Shown piece by piece: positions 39,817 to 50,850 of a DNA stretch of 64,000 bases. This stretch comes from Centrapalus pauciflorus (lineage: Eukaryota > Streptophyta > Magnoliopsida > Asterales > Asteraceae). Under the pieces are notes generated by a model. That model did not search any database. It was not told where the DNA came from and was given only the letters and a program-made list of their open reading frames with translations. Position numbers and translations under genes: made by a program. Positions within the stretch are counted from its first letter, which is position 1. The number at the start of each line of letters is the position of its first letter. The stretch spans positions 61,733 to 125,732 of the forward strand of contig JAANYP010003267.1 of the NCBI GenBank assembly GCA_020465985.1, given 5' to 3'.

Positions 39817-41855
39817 CTGCATAGAGAAACAACAACCAATATTAGTAATAATGAAATAAAATGAAACTTCTTTATTTCGAATTTGCATAATTTCGAACTT
39901 ACATAAGTTCGAAATCCAACACATTCGAACTTAGACAAGTTCGAATTTATTTTAAAATCATTCGAATTTAAAGAAATTTGAGGATTATGTTCGAACTTGA
40001 CTGACTTCGAACTTGTAGATATTTCAACAAGTTTGAACTTTCTGACAAGTTCGTACCTGAAGAACATGTTCCAAGTCGGTCATTTTCAAACTAAAATCCA
40101 AGATTTTAACCCCATTTGACATAAACAAAAGTATAATCTAGTCCTATTGGGTTCTAATCGAAGTTATATGTGTTTTATTTGAACTTTTACCGGTCAAAAC
40201 TTGTGACTTTAAACCACACAGTCTAAACACAAATAAACATAAAAAACACTCGATTTTTGCCATAATAATGTCCTACACTACCCAAACTTTGTATAATAAT
40301 TATTATTATACCCAAATGTATGAGTATGTTCTAGAAAAGTGCGCAAAACTTCAAAGAAAAATGAGAAAATCGAATGCGACAAGTTCGAATGACAAGTTTG
40401 AAATCTCCGGAGACAAGTTCGAATGAACAAATTTGAAGGTAGGTGCCTTAAATGAAGTATTGTTGACCTATTTTTACGAAGAACCTTCGAACTTAGCATA
40501 AACTCGAACTTCCTGACAAATTCGAAGTGAGGTTCGAATTTGTCTGAATTTCGAACTTAAGTGAAAATTTTGAAAATACTTGAATAAAATTCAACTTTTT
40601 CGTGTAACGGAATTTTACAAACCTTGCAAAATTATTCACACCAAGAAAAATATTTTCACGCAATATTTGTTTATTCAACCAAAAATGCATCCTAGTAACT
40701 TTGACCTTTTTCCTACTTAGATTAAAATAAAATAAAATGGACTAAAATAAAATAAAAAAAATTTTTGAATTAAATTTAAACTTAAGCTACTCAAAACTAC
40801 TTTTAAAATTTACGAAGTAAACTAACAGAATATTTTTGTGAGAAAGTCAAAGAAGGTTCAATTAGATAGCGATGTCAAACGCATTTTCAGTATTTCACTT
40901 TCACACTTAGGAATTTTTTGATTCCTTGATTGTTTGTTGTGATATACATTCCAAGTCAATTGTCGGTATGTTTTTCCCTTTAAACATTTTACACTTTGAA
41001 ATATCCCTTGGCCTTTTTATTTATCAAGAAAATTACCATGCGTGTCCCATACTTCGACATAATTCTATGATCAAGGCAGACACACAATGATTATAACTTT
41101 TCGGTATTGCAAACTTTCTTTAAAAGGAAAACGTCGGACACAGTTCTGTATTTACATACAACATACAACAGAGTGTCTTAGTTTGTCTTAAAGTTTATTT
41201 AAAGCTAGCAAGACAGCGGTGATAGGTCTGTACTTACGTACAACAAAGCGACTTATCTTCCTAACTCGAATCAAAACAGAGGTGACAGGTTTGTACTTAC
41301 GTACAACAAAGCGACTTGTTTTGACTCTCTCCTTTTTATCAAAAATTTTCTTTTCTTTTCTTTAAGATGTATTTGATGTTGCTATACATCCCCCAGAAAA
41401 TTTGCATACCTCATTTGCAATCATTGTCTGTATGTCTCTAACATAGAAATTAAGACCATCTGGTCATACATCTAAGTTAGTAACACATATGCCTTTTTCT
41501 TGAATATTTTATTAGCTTTTGAGATTCCCTTTTGTGTATTATGCCTACCAACACATCAAACCAGAAAGTGTATATCACTTAGAATTTTAAGGTGCATTAT
41601 GTGAAAGTTTAACACTTAAAGATTGTTTCGACTGTGCTAATTTTTGTCACTTTGAACCTATGAATCTAAGACTTAACTCATTTTTCTAATATTCTCTTCT
41701 TTTTTGAATTTTTTATGGTTTTTCTCTCTTTTTTCTTTTGTTTTTCATAATTAAGATAAGCTAATAAACTAACCCACTAACATACTATAAAAGGAAATAA
41801 ATTGTATTTAACCATCAACTCACTATAAGAAGAAAGAAAATCTACTAAGGTCAAG
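39817..41855 (-). other. B spacer and ORF3 leader
   Basis: About 2 kb without a gene between pol and ORF3. From 39880 to 40560 it is rich in TTCGAACTTA/TTCGAACTTG motifs, often inverted. 41140-41330 has three GTAC-centred repeats. Conserved blocks (GTATTATGCC, the complement of GGCATAATAC, near 41540) match D and A. It ends toward ORF3 with TACTAAT and GTTGTTTCTCTATGCAG, a branch-point and acceptor-like sequence. Confidence 0.75.
41140..41330 (-). repeat. GTAC-centred spacer repeats in B (three copies)
   Basis: Plus-strand CTGTACTTACGTACAACAAA and variants at about 41145-41165, 41228-41250 and 41290-41312, separated by about 65-80 bp. On the minus strand they contain TACGTAAGT, a donor-like string. 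Orthologous to the repeats in A, C and D. Confidence 0.8.
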
Positions 41856-44730
41856 TTACTCTGGATTACGCATACCATTCAGTTGAACTAACAACTCAAA
41901 ACGTGACTTATCAAAAGCTTTAGTGAATAAATCAGCATTATTATCTTCCGTTGCCACTTTTATTTACTAGCTTTATTAAGTTATTTTCAGCACAATCACG
42001 TATGAAATGATGTCTTATGTCTATGTGCTTTGTTTTACTGTGTTTAACTAGATTATTAGTTAAAACAATAGTAGATTGGTTATCTATCCTAATGGGAGTA
42101 TGAGTGTAAGTCAAACCGTAGTCCCGCAATTGTTGTTGTATCCACAAAACCTGTGAACAACAACTACCATCAGCTACATATTCGGCCTCGCACGTTGACA
42201 CGATTACCGAAGTCTGTTTCTTGCATCGCCAGGATACGAGCCTCCCTCCAAGGAACTGACAACCTCCAGTTGTTGACTTTCGGTTCAAGCTGCAACCTCC
42301 ATAATCTGAATCCGTGTATGCCTCCAATTCCAGATCACCATCAGCCTAACACCAAATTCCCAGCTTCGGTTTCGACTTGAGGTATCTCAGAATCCGCTTC
42401 TCAGCTTTCATATGCATTTCTATTGGATTGGCTTGAAACCTAGCATAAATACACACAGCAAACATTATGTCAGGTCTAGAAGAAGTTAAATACATAAGTG
42501 ACCCGATCAGTGAACCCAGACTGTTGTTCGACGTACACCAGCTCCTTCACCTTTCCATACAGAAAGGCACTCTTTACATCAAGTTGATAGACTTTAAATC
42601 CTTCGAAGGATGCAAAGGCCAGAAACAGACGGATGGCCTCAAGCCTTGCCACTGGTGCAAACACCTCGTTGTAATCGATTCCCTCTTCTTGGTTGAATCC
42701 CTTTACCACAATTCTAGCCTTGTTGCGAGTAACAATACCCCGATCGTCTCTCTTGCACTTAAAAACCCATTTGGTTCCTATGACAACTTCTCCTCGCGGT
42801 AGCGACACTAACTCCCACACTTCTAGCTTTCTGAATTGTGACAGTTCTTCTTGCATCGCTTCAACCCAAGAATTGTCTTTCAGTGCCATTTGCACATTCT
42901 TCGTCTCTACTTGTGAGATAAAACATGAATAAAGACAAGTGTGAAAAGCCTCGGAGTCATTAATCATAGACAACAGGACTGTGTTGTTATTCAAATTACT
43001 CCTAGTTCTCACACCAGAATGCGGATTTCCTATGATGCTCTAAACAGGATGATCCCTGTTTATCCTCGATGTTTCAATCTCATCGACCCTAAGATTATCC
43101 CTTAAATTTGATCCTATTTCACCTAACGGGGGAACGACTTCAGACGTTACATTCTCTTCCTCATGATCACTGTCCTCGAAATTAGAAGTAGTAGTCTGAT
43201 TCTCGTTTGTAGGTAACTCAGGTTCATTCTCTGATGGAGCTCTATCTTCTGTCGTAGTAGGCTCAAAAGTTGATTAAATGCTTGCTTTTGGAAAACTTTG
43301 ACCCTCGTCATTCAGATTCATTGACGATAAGTCATCTTCAATTGGACCTGCATTTCCATCCAAAGGAATGTTAAATGATTCAAACAATTTGTCATAATCA
43401 AATATCCATTCCGGACCAGTTTGGGGTTCATGTGTATAACTTGTTACATCAATGTTATACACAATTTCTACCGTACCGTTTGTTTAGTTAAAAACCCTTT
43501 TGTTTGGTGAGTTAGGCACATAATCTAGGAAATAACCTTCGTCAGCCTTTTCACCAAACTTAGGTTGATGTTTTGTTTTCATTAATGTACACGATACCCC
43601 AAACGGTTTGAAGCCAGTTAAATTTGGTGGTCTTTTATTCAGAACATCATAGCAGGTATTGTTCAGTGATTTGATAGTAAGGACCCGATTTAAAACATGA
43701 CAAGTGGTATTCACTGCCTCCCCCCAAAACTTGTTAGGAAGCTTTGAATCCGAGAGCATGGTCCTTACTGCCTCAATCAATGTCCTGTTTTTCCGTTCTG
43801 CCACCCCATTTTGTTGTGGCTCATAAGGTGCACTAAATGGATGCACTATGCCTTTGGATAGGCAATATACACCAATTACTATGTTTTTAAACTCTATTCC
43901 ATTATCACCCTTGATACGTTTTACCCTCGTCCTGTAGGAGTTTTCAAGTTGGTCTAAGAAACCAATCAACTTTGCAGCTGTTTCGTCCTTCGTACCTAAA
44001 AAGAAAACCCATGAAAAACGTGAGTAATCATCAGTGATAACTAAATAGTACCAACTACCACCTATACTCCTTTTGTTGATAGGTCCGAATAGGTCCATAT
44101 GCAACAAATCAAAAGTGGAAGCTATTGAGTTATGAGTCTTAGACTTGTGTGACTCCTTGTGTTGTTTGCCTTTCTTGCACGGTACACACTTGTCTTCAAA
44201 CTGAAAACTCTTCATCATGACACCTTGCACCAGACCATGTTTAGTGATGTAGTTCTTTTTCCTTAGGTCCAAGTGTGCCATGCGTCTGTGCCATAAGACG
44301 GACTCGGTCTCTGAAGCTTTAGATAATAGACAGATTGTTCCCATCGACGAATCTGAAATGTTCATGTCCAGCATGTACAAATTATTCTTCCTTGGGGCTC
44401 TCATCATAATCCACTCTTTAGGTATTTTGGATCCCGACTTCAGCACTAACGCTTCAGTATCAGTAAACAAAACTGAATTCCTCTTATAACAGATCTGAGA
44501 GACACTAATGAGATTGTGAGCAAGTCAATCAACGTGCTATACTTGATCAGGTGTGATAGTCCCATTAGTGATCACTCCTGTTCCAGTGATATTTCCTCCC
44601 TTGTTCCCAGCGAATGATACGAATCCCTTGTTCCCTCCCTCGAAGTCTGTGAGCAGACTCCTTTCCCAGTCATGTGCCTAGAGCAACCACTGTCGACGAA
44701 CCACTTGTTGTTTAGACCTGTAGTTAGCTC
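41856..44730 (-). pseudogene. Element B pol, broken; RT core deleted
   Basis: PR lies just after the acceptor (44730 on) with the DSGCSRHMTG region shifted. The frame 44470-43484 carries the pre-integrase HHCC (HRRMAHLDL, CVPCKKGKQHKESHKSKTH) and integrase with VITDDYSRFSWVFF, GDNGIEFKN (the second catalytic Asp retained) and GVAERKNRTLIEAVRTML. RT at 43012-42476 is intact to VYVEQQSGFTD. A deletion at about 42510 then joins it directly to SLMYLTSSRPDIMF, removing about 480 bp including the YVDD active site. RNase H (42327-41856) has NRKSTTGGCQFLGGRL and DIRHHFIRDCAENN, ending at the TAA at 41858-41856. Confidence 0.9.
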
Positions 44731-44760
44731 CTGCACATGTAAGAAAACAAGTTAGTTATC
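44731..44760 (-). promoter_or_regulatory. Candidate branch point and 3' splice site at the B gag/pol junction
   Basis: Minus AACTAAC (gag UAA at 44754-44752), TTGTTTTCTTAC, then ATGTGCAG ending at 44731. Same structure and spacing as in A, D and E. Confidence 0.45.
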
Positions 44761-45378
44761 ACGGGGACCAAAGCCATGACTGACTTGGTAATACCGTTCT
44801 CATCCACATACGTGAACTCCTTCAAATACCCATCTCTCCTTTCAGGTGACTTGGCTGTTTGATTGAGAACCTGTTGTGGTGCAGAGTGATTTAAGTTCAC
44901 TCTTGGCCTTTGGGTAGGCATTTTCTGTTGAGCCCTCGAATAATTTCTATTATAGGGCATTTCAGATTGATATCCCTGGGCTCTACCTGGTGTCTGACAT
45001 ATTTGAGGAGTGTGAGACCAAAAAGTAGTGTTAGCTCTTCTAGGTGTTGTACTCATATAAGGCTGTTGAGGTCCTGACCTAGATTGATTAGGGACTCTAT
45101 TTAGTGAATTAGTCCTAACCACTTCATTTGGTCTAACCGACACCGGTACATTTCTAACATCAGTCTTTGGTGTGGCATTCACAATCTTCTCAGAATTTTG
45201 AGAACTACTTGTGCTACCTAAACTTGGTAAGGGTTTATGTTGTTCAGGCTTTCCAACAGTAGGTGTAGATTCTACCTTCTTATATGGACAGCTAGACGCA
45301 ACATGTCCCCATTCATGGCATCTAAAGCAATACATTTTGTCAATAGACTTCTTATGAGTGCCATTTGATTTTGGTGTC
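44752..45378 (-). pseudogene. Element B gag, C-terminal part
   Basis: Starts within the Lys/Ser-rich region (TPKSNGTHKKSIDKM). It contains the second zinc knuckle CFRCHEWGHVASSC (about 45330-45290), a Pro/Arg/Ser/Gln-rich basic tail (RVNLNHSAPQQV, SPERRDGYLKEFTYVDENG) and a 1-bp deletion in the final GTTCCCCGT block that shifts the last codons. It joins 53970 onward once C and one TSD are removed. Confidence 0.85.
45374..45378. repeat. Target-site duplication GTGTC, left of element C
   Basis: Identical to 53965-53969, directly outside the LTR ends of C. Removing C restores the gag reading of B. Confidence 0.92.
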
Positions 45379-46042
45379 TGTAAGGTCTTGCATTACACAG
45401 ATCTATCCTGACGTGACACACATCAACGAGTGCGGAATCCTCGTTAGTGGCTTGACGGATATAACACTCACACGGAACATGGAGACTACCACAACGTTGT
45501 ACGATCGACCACGAACGAACCTATGCAATGATTTTCTCCGAAAACACTTGATATCAGCTGATAAACTCGAAATCGCCCTTTTGCTTAATCTCACACCAAT
45601 TCTGCAAAAGTCTCTTAATGATTCGAGTTAATCCCTAATTATAGAGGTCCATTCGAGTTTGTCATTGGACAAACTCGAATCCAGACCCAAGGCCCATTCG
45701 AGTTTGTCTGTATGACACATTCGAATTTACCTCCATGTTAAATTCGAATCTGACCTAAATTCGAATTTCATCCAATACTAATTTCGAATTTATTCTAAAT
45801 TCGAATTTCACATATTAAACTTATATTTGAACTTATGTTTTAACTTATGTTAGAATTTATCTTTGAACTTTATGTTTGAACTTCTTGTAATACATTACAT
45901 CAAGTTCAAACATACAATCAATAAATATCAAACATATAAACACATATATCAAACATTAGTTAGTATTCAATACTTTGTAGCATGACTTAGAAAAAATGCT
46001 AATACGACTTAGACTGCTATCGTCACACAGGGTGTACCAACA
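45379..46042 (-). repeat. 3' LTR of element C
   Basis: 664 bp, minus TGTTGGTACACCCTGTG to CCTTACA. U3 carries ATTCGAATTT-type motifs (45720-45820), a variant different from D and E. The U5 block and the PPT junction are intact. Confidence 0.93.
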
Positions 46043-46062
46043 GACTCCCCCTTGACGATAGC
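46016..46062 (-). promoter_or_regulatory. PPT and LTR start of C inside a 10-bp inverted repeat
   Basis: Plus-strand GCTATCGTCA (46016-46025) and TGACGATAGC (46053-46062) enclose the LTR terminus and the PPT complement. Confidence 0.85.
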
Positions 46063-46083
46063 TTCTAACTATTTACATTTTGA

Positions 46084-49000
46084 TTAAGAACTAGATTTAT
46101 TCAAAGTACTTCCAGTATACAAACCTTGCTCAATACATACTTTAACTACATTTTGATACTTTCTAGCTTCATTTTCCATATGTGCATCGCTTGAGATTTG
46201 ATGAGCATGAAGCACTTCCAGGTCATCCTTGGAAAGGTTCACTAGGTGTAGTGGATCGTACACTCTAAGAATTACATTTTCTTCGAAGCCCTCCATCACT
46301 GCTTCTCCTATCTCACTTTCCACGTACCACCAATTGAGATTTTTCATGAGGTTCTGTGGCATTGGCTTGAGAGGTACCTTCTTCAGACATCTAACTGGTT
46401 TATATTGAATTTTCATCCACGGTCTACTAGTTAGAGGATCAATTCGAGTATTGTCCATTACTCTTTTACCAACTCTTGGATTGAGCCTCTCAAATTTCCT
46501 CGATCTCCCTTCTTTTCTGATGATCTTAGCTATAACTTCAGCATAAGGGTCGTCGCCGATATTAATGAGCTCTTTCCATGCTAACGCCTTTATTTCAACT
46601 TTTGGTAAGGAGTTGAACGCTTTCAATCTTCTTCTGAGATACTGGAGGCCATCCTTTCGTTTGATAATTAATAGCTGCAGTTCTCGGTCAAAGAACCAGC
46701 CTAAAATATTTCACGATAGCTCTCCAGCACCCGACACACGCATCCTTTTCTTCAGGTCTAAGTCCTTTTTCTCTGCCCTGAACCACAGCTTTCTTTTTTC
46801 TTCGTTTGTAAGCTCTCTGGCAGGCTCTTCAATTGATGATTCAACATTCAAAGCAGCTTTGACTACTTCTATGTCAATCACACTATTTCCTTCTGTTACG
46901 TATGTATCTGTGATGGGGTTTTGTTGAACAATGATCTCATTCGCTTCATCATCCTCATCAACATAAACTTCGTCATCAGATTTCCAGTCGGTTATATCTT
47001 CAGGCACGAACTCTCCTTCTTCTAAATCTTCCATTTCGTTCTCGAAATCAAAACCAAAGTCTAGAGGGTCTTCATCGATATCCATTAATGCTTCAATCAT
47101 TTCGTGCACTTCACTCTCTGTAATCTTTGAGGAGCTTGCTTCTCCTGATCTACCTTGACTCGTCTCCCCCTGAGTTTCAGCATACAGACCAGCAGGAAAA
47201 TCTACTGGCTCATTATCTTTTGGTGCACTGGGATCATCACCTTCACATCTCCACCCCTTGGCTACTCCTCCTGATCCCGACAACTCGTCTCCCCCTGAGC
47301 CTTTAGATTTTTCAATAATTGCTCAATAAGGGATCGCATTGATCGGATCTTGGCAGCTTGATCGACAACAAACGTTTTAAGCTCCAAATTATCTTCCTCG
47401 ATCTTACCCACAACTTTCTTTAACTCAGCATTCTCTATGTCGACTTTGGCATTATGCTGCTGTACTTCACTGAGAGCCTTTGTTAACTGAAAGATTTGGA
47501 CTTGTTGGAATTCAACCTTGCTTCAAAGCTCAGAAAACCTTTGATTGTCTGTGAAGGTTGATGATGTGGATGGTATGGAATGTATGGGAGTTGGAATGAT
47601 TGGCGAGGGGATGGATGGTTGAACAGGTGGTGGTGGTGGTGGTGGAATGGTTGTTTGAACGGGTGGAGGTTGAGGTATTTCTGGCTCAGAAGCAGAGGCT
47701 GAAGCTCCCTGCATGAAGCGATGTCTCTTCGCTCTCTGCCTCTGTATCAGAGGGGCTACTTCTTCCTCCTCAAAATACGAGTCATCTGACTCCCTTGCAG
47801 CTCTTCTCCTTCTAGCTCCCTCCTCAATCACAACTAATCTTGATCCATATGTCCGTATGTGGATGGAAGGATCTTCTGTTTCTTTTTCAACCTCAATTTC
47901 TTCCATTTCCTCTGATTCAAACTCTGAAGTTGACTCGGCGTCACCTGCTGTCTCAGGTTGATACTCATCGATTTGCCTAAAAACGTCAATTTCTCATTCC
48001 GGTGGTTCCAGAATGTCTACGATGAGCTCAGCTGTAATTTGCTCATTTGCATTTGGCACACAAGCCCATATCTCTTCCAAAGTTTCCGCCCGTTGATTAT
48101 TTCCGGGGGCGACATGTGAAGTACTAGCTTCAGCACCTGATGTACGAGCTTCTACTGGCTCCTGTGTTACCACCGGCTCCCGTACTTGACTTGTGGAAGG
48201 CCTGTCAGCCTGGATTTGTCTGGCAGATGGTCTTTGCCTCCTTCTCTGTTGCTGAGGCCTTGGTTGTGGCGGTTGCTGTTGCTGTGGTTGTTGAGGAGCC
48301 TATAAATCCCCTGCCCAGTTGGCATCTTCCCCTACTTGGAAATCCGGATTAATTACGGCCCCAAATAGTGGTGCCTCTACTGGCCTTGCCAGTCTTCCTC
48401 TATGAGCTGAGCAGTCTGCAAAAATTCATTTATCGATGACAGCAACGCTTTGAATTTCGTTCAGCTGTGGCAGGTTTGGCAGGAAATGTCTGATCTGCAT
48501 CATCACGAATCGCAGATATAGTAGAAATATTTCTCTGTCTGGAGCTGTTATTTGTTGAACAAACTCAGAAAAGAACATCTCAGAGAAGCTAAACCGTTGA
48601 TTGTACACCAATGCTATCATTCCTGACTCAATCTTCGATACAATGTAATCGAAGCCTGCTTTCTTCGCCGCAAAACATACCATAAAAACATGCGCCAAAT
48701 ATCTCCATTATCCGATAAGCCCACTTTTCATGTAAGAAGACTTCGTTACATCCAGACTATACCCTATCCTAACAAAAGCCACCTACCTGATTGATAATGG
48801 AAAATCAATCGGCCCATTCTCTTGTTCTTGAGAACCCAGTTGCAAAACTCGACGTAGCATGTCGGCTTAAAACACTAGAGGGTGTCCAGCGACCCTCGTT
48901 CTTAGTACTGTCGGAGTAACAGTACAGTCCACTTGCAAATGATCCCAGAACTGATGAACGTAAGGGATAACTATCTGAATATTATGAGATAGCGCATAGG

Positions 49001-49115
49001 CAATCCTTGATTCATTCAAGAAATCCACCATCTGGCAAAAAGCTTGAGCCTCTGGAATAGCATGGTCAGGAGAGATGACCATGTTATGCTTCGGAACAAA
49101 AAATCTGTCTGCCAT
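46084..49115 (-). pseudogene. Element C ORF3, full length but frameshifted
   Basis: The ATG at 49115, 2 nt after TTGTGCAG, starts MADRFFVPKHNMVISPDHAI. The N-terminal domain (IVIPYVHQFWDHLQVDCTV, RFSFSEMFFSEFVQQITAP) runs with frameshifts near 48865, 48700 and 48420. A Q/P-rich region (about 48250-48300), an acidic region and QRQRAKRHRFMQG (47715) follow. Then come proline runs (47640), a coiled coil (47480-47300) and a second acidic segment (DLEEGEFVPEDITDW). The basic C-terminal domain (IDPLTSRPWMKIQYKPVRC, VYDPLHLVNLSKDDLEVL) ends at 46084. About 1,000 residues if restored in frame. No membrane helices seen. Function unknown. Confidence 0.8.
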
Positions 49116-49117
49116 GT

Positions 49118-50832
49118 CTGCACAATATAGCAAATAAAATATTAAAATTATTAAAAAGCAATAAACTTGTGTAAATTCAAATTTGTTTTATTTTGAACTT
49201 GTATAAGGACAAAATCCAACACTTATGAATTTCTACAAGTTTAATTAAAATTTTAATCAAAAAATTCGAACATAATGTCAAATTCGAACAACAAGTTTGA
49301 ATGTACCCTCATTTCGAATTTAATGATAAATTCGAATGTCAAATTCGAAACAATCATCATTTTGAATTAAATGTCTTCCTCGAGTTTAGTGACAAACTCG
49401 AGACCACGATCAAACTTGAGACTATGAACAAACTTGAGAATGTCGGTCACTTTAATCACAAAACTCCAAGATTATAACCCTTTTAGACTTAGAAAACTAC
49501 ATCCATTAGTCCTAAAAGGTCCTAATCAAGGATATTTGTAATCAATTTGACATTTTATAGGTTCAAAGTTTGTTAATTTGAACTACAAACTTTACACCAT
49601 TAAAACTCTAAAAATCCTTTGATTTTGGCTCAAATGGAGTCTAAAACCACCTAAATCTTGTACAAAACTATTGATTATACCTAGATATGTTGGTAATCTC
49701 GAACACAAATGGACACAAGTCGACAAATAGGAAAAAACTCGAAAACCGGTAAACTCGAAGATAAACTCGAAGTCGCTCTGATAAACTCGAAGGATTAAAA
49801 TCGAAGGTAGGTGATTTATGACTATCACTGTTGACCTTTTTATACCATCCTCCTTCGAGTTTGTGACTGTTCTCGAGTTTAATGCCAAATTCGAATGTAT
49901 ATTCGAATTTTTGCTTAGACTCGAATTTAATCTGATAATTTAGAAAATTTCAAAAATCTTTGAAATAAATTCAACTTTTTCAAAATTTTCAACCTTTTCG
50001 TGTAACGGAATAAACTATGCCGAATCTTTTACCCTAAGCCCAAGATTTTCACGCAATGCATATTTTATTCATCTAGGAATGCACCTTTAGTAAATTTTGA
50101 CCTTTTTCTTAAGTAAAATTTATAATTAAAATAAAATAAATTAAAAGTAAAATAAATTAAAGTTAAAATAGTGAACAAAAATTAAACTTAGAGTAAACTA
50201 CATTATTTAAAATTTACAACCTATACTAAAACAAAACTTAACAGAATATTTTTGACGAGTATAGTCAAAGAAAGGTTCAATCAGATAGCGACGTCAAATA
50301 CGCACTTTTAGTACTTAAACTTCCACACTTAGGAATTTTTGATTCCTTTGATTGTCTGGCGTGACATACATTTCTCGCCGATTGTTGGTATTATTTCCCC
50401 TTTAAACATGTTACATTTCAGAATATCCCTTAGCCTTTTTATTTATCATGAAATTATCTTACGTGACTCAGACATAGACATACTTTTATGATCAAGGCAT
50501 ACACACAATGATTTTAACTTTTTGGTATTTGCAAACTTTCTTTAAAAGGCAAACATCGGACACAGGTCTGTATTTACATACAACAAAGTGTCTTAATTTG
50601 TCTTACGGTTTATTTTTTAAAGCTAGCAAGACAGCGGTGACAGGTCTGTACTGACGTACAACAAAGCGACTTATCTTGCTAACCCGAATCAAAACAGAGG
50701 CAACAGGTCTGTACTTACGTACAACAGAGTTACTTGTTTTGACTCTCAATTTAGTGCGATTTTTCTATGCTTTCCAATTTAAGATGTATCTGATGTTGCT
50801 ATACATCCACAGAAAGTTTGTATTTGATGTTG
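49118..50832 (-). other. C spacer and ORF3 leader
   Basis: No gene. 49200-49920 is dense in ATTCGAATTT and CTCGAGTTT motifs, the same variant as the C LTR. 50550-50745 has three GTAC-centred repeats. A minus-strand TTGTGCAG acceptor-like site (49118) precedes ORF3. The right edge is the pol-deletion junction. Confidence 0.75.
50550..50745 (-). repeat. GTAC-centred spacer repeats in C (three copies)
   Basis: Plus-strand CTGTATTTACATACAACAAA, CTGTACTGACGTACAACAAA and CTGTACTTACGTACAACAGA at about 50566, 50646 and 50710. Each precedes a short GTGTCT-, GCGACTT- or GTTACTT-type tail. Confidence 0.8.
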
Positions 50833-50850
50833 CTATACATCCACATACTT
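50820..50850 (-). other. Pol-deletion junction of C
   Basis: Spacer sequence TTTGATGTTGCTATACATCC is present twice (about 50788-50810 and 50824-50844). The second copy runs directly into gag codons for FKYVD. The flanking donor sequences share TCCACA, so the junction has 6-bp microhomology. The stop and acceptor of gag/pol and all of pol are lost. Confidence 0.8.

Noticed and set aside
46084..49115. ORF3 as a retroviral envelope gene
   Set aside because: Position fits, but no signal peptide, furin-like site or hydrophobic membrane helix is visible; the protein is acidic, Q-rich and coiled-coil.
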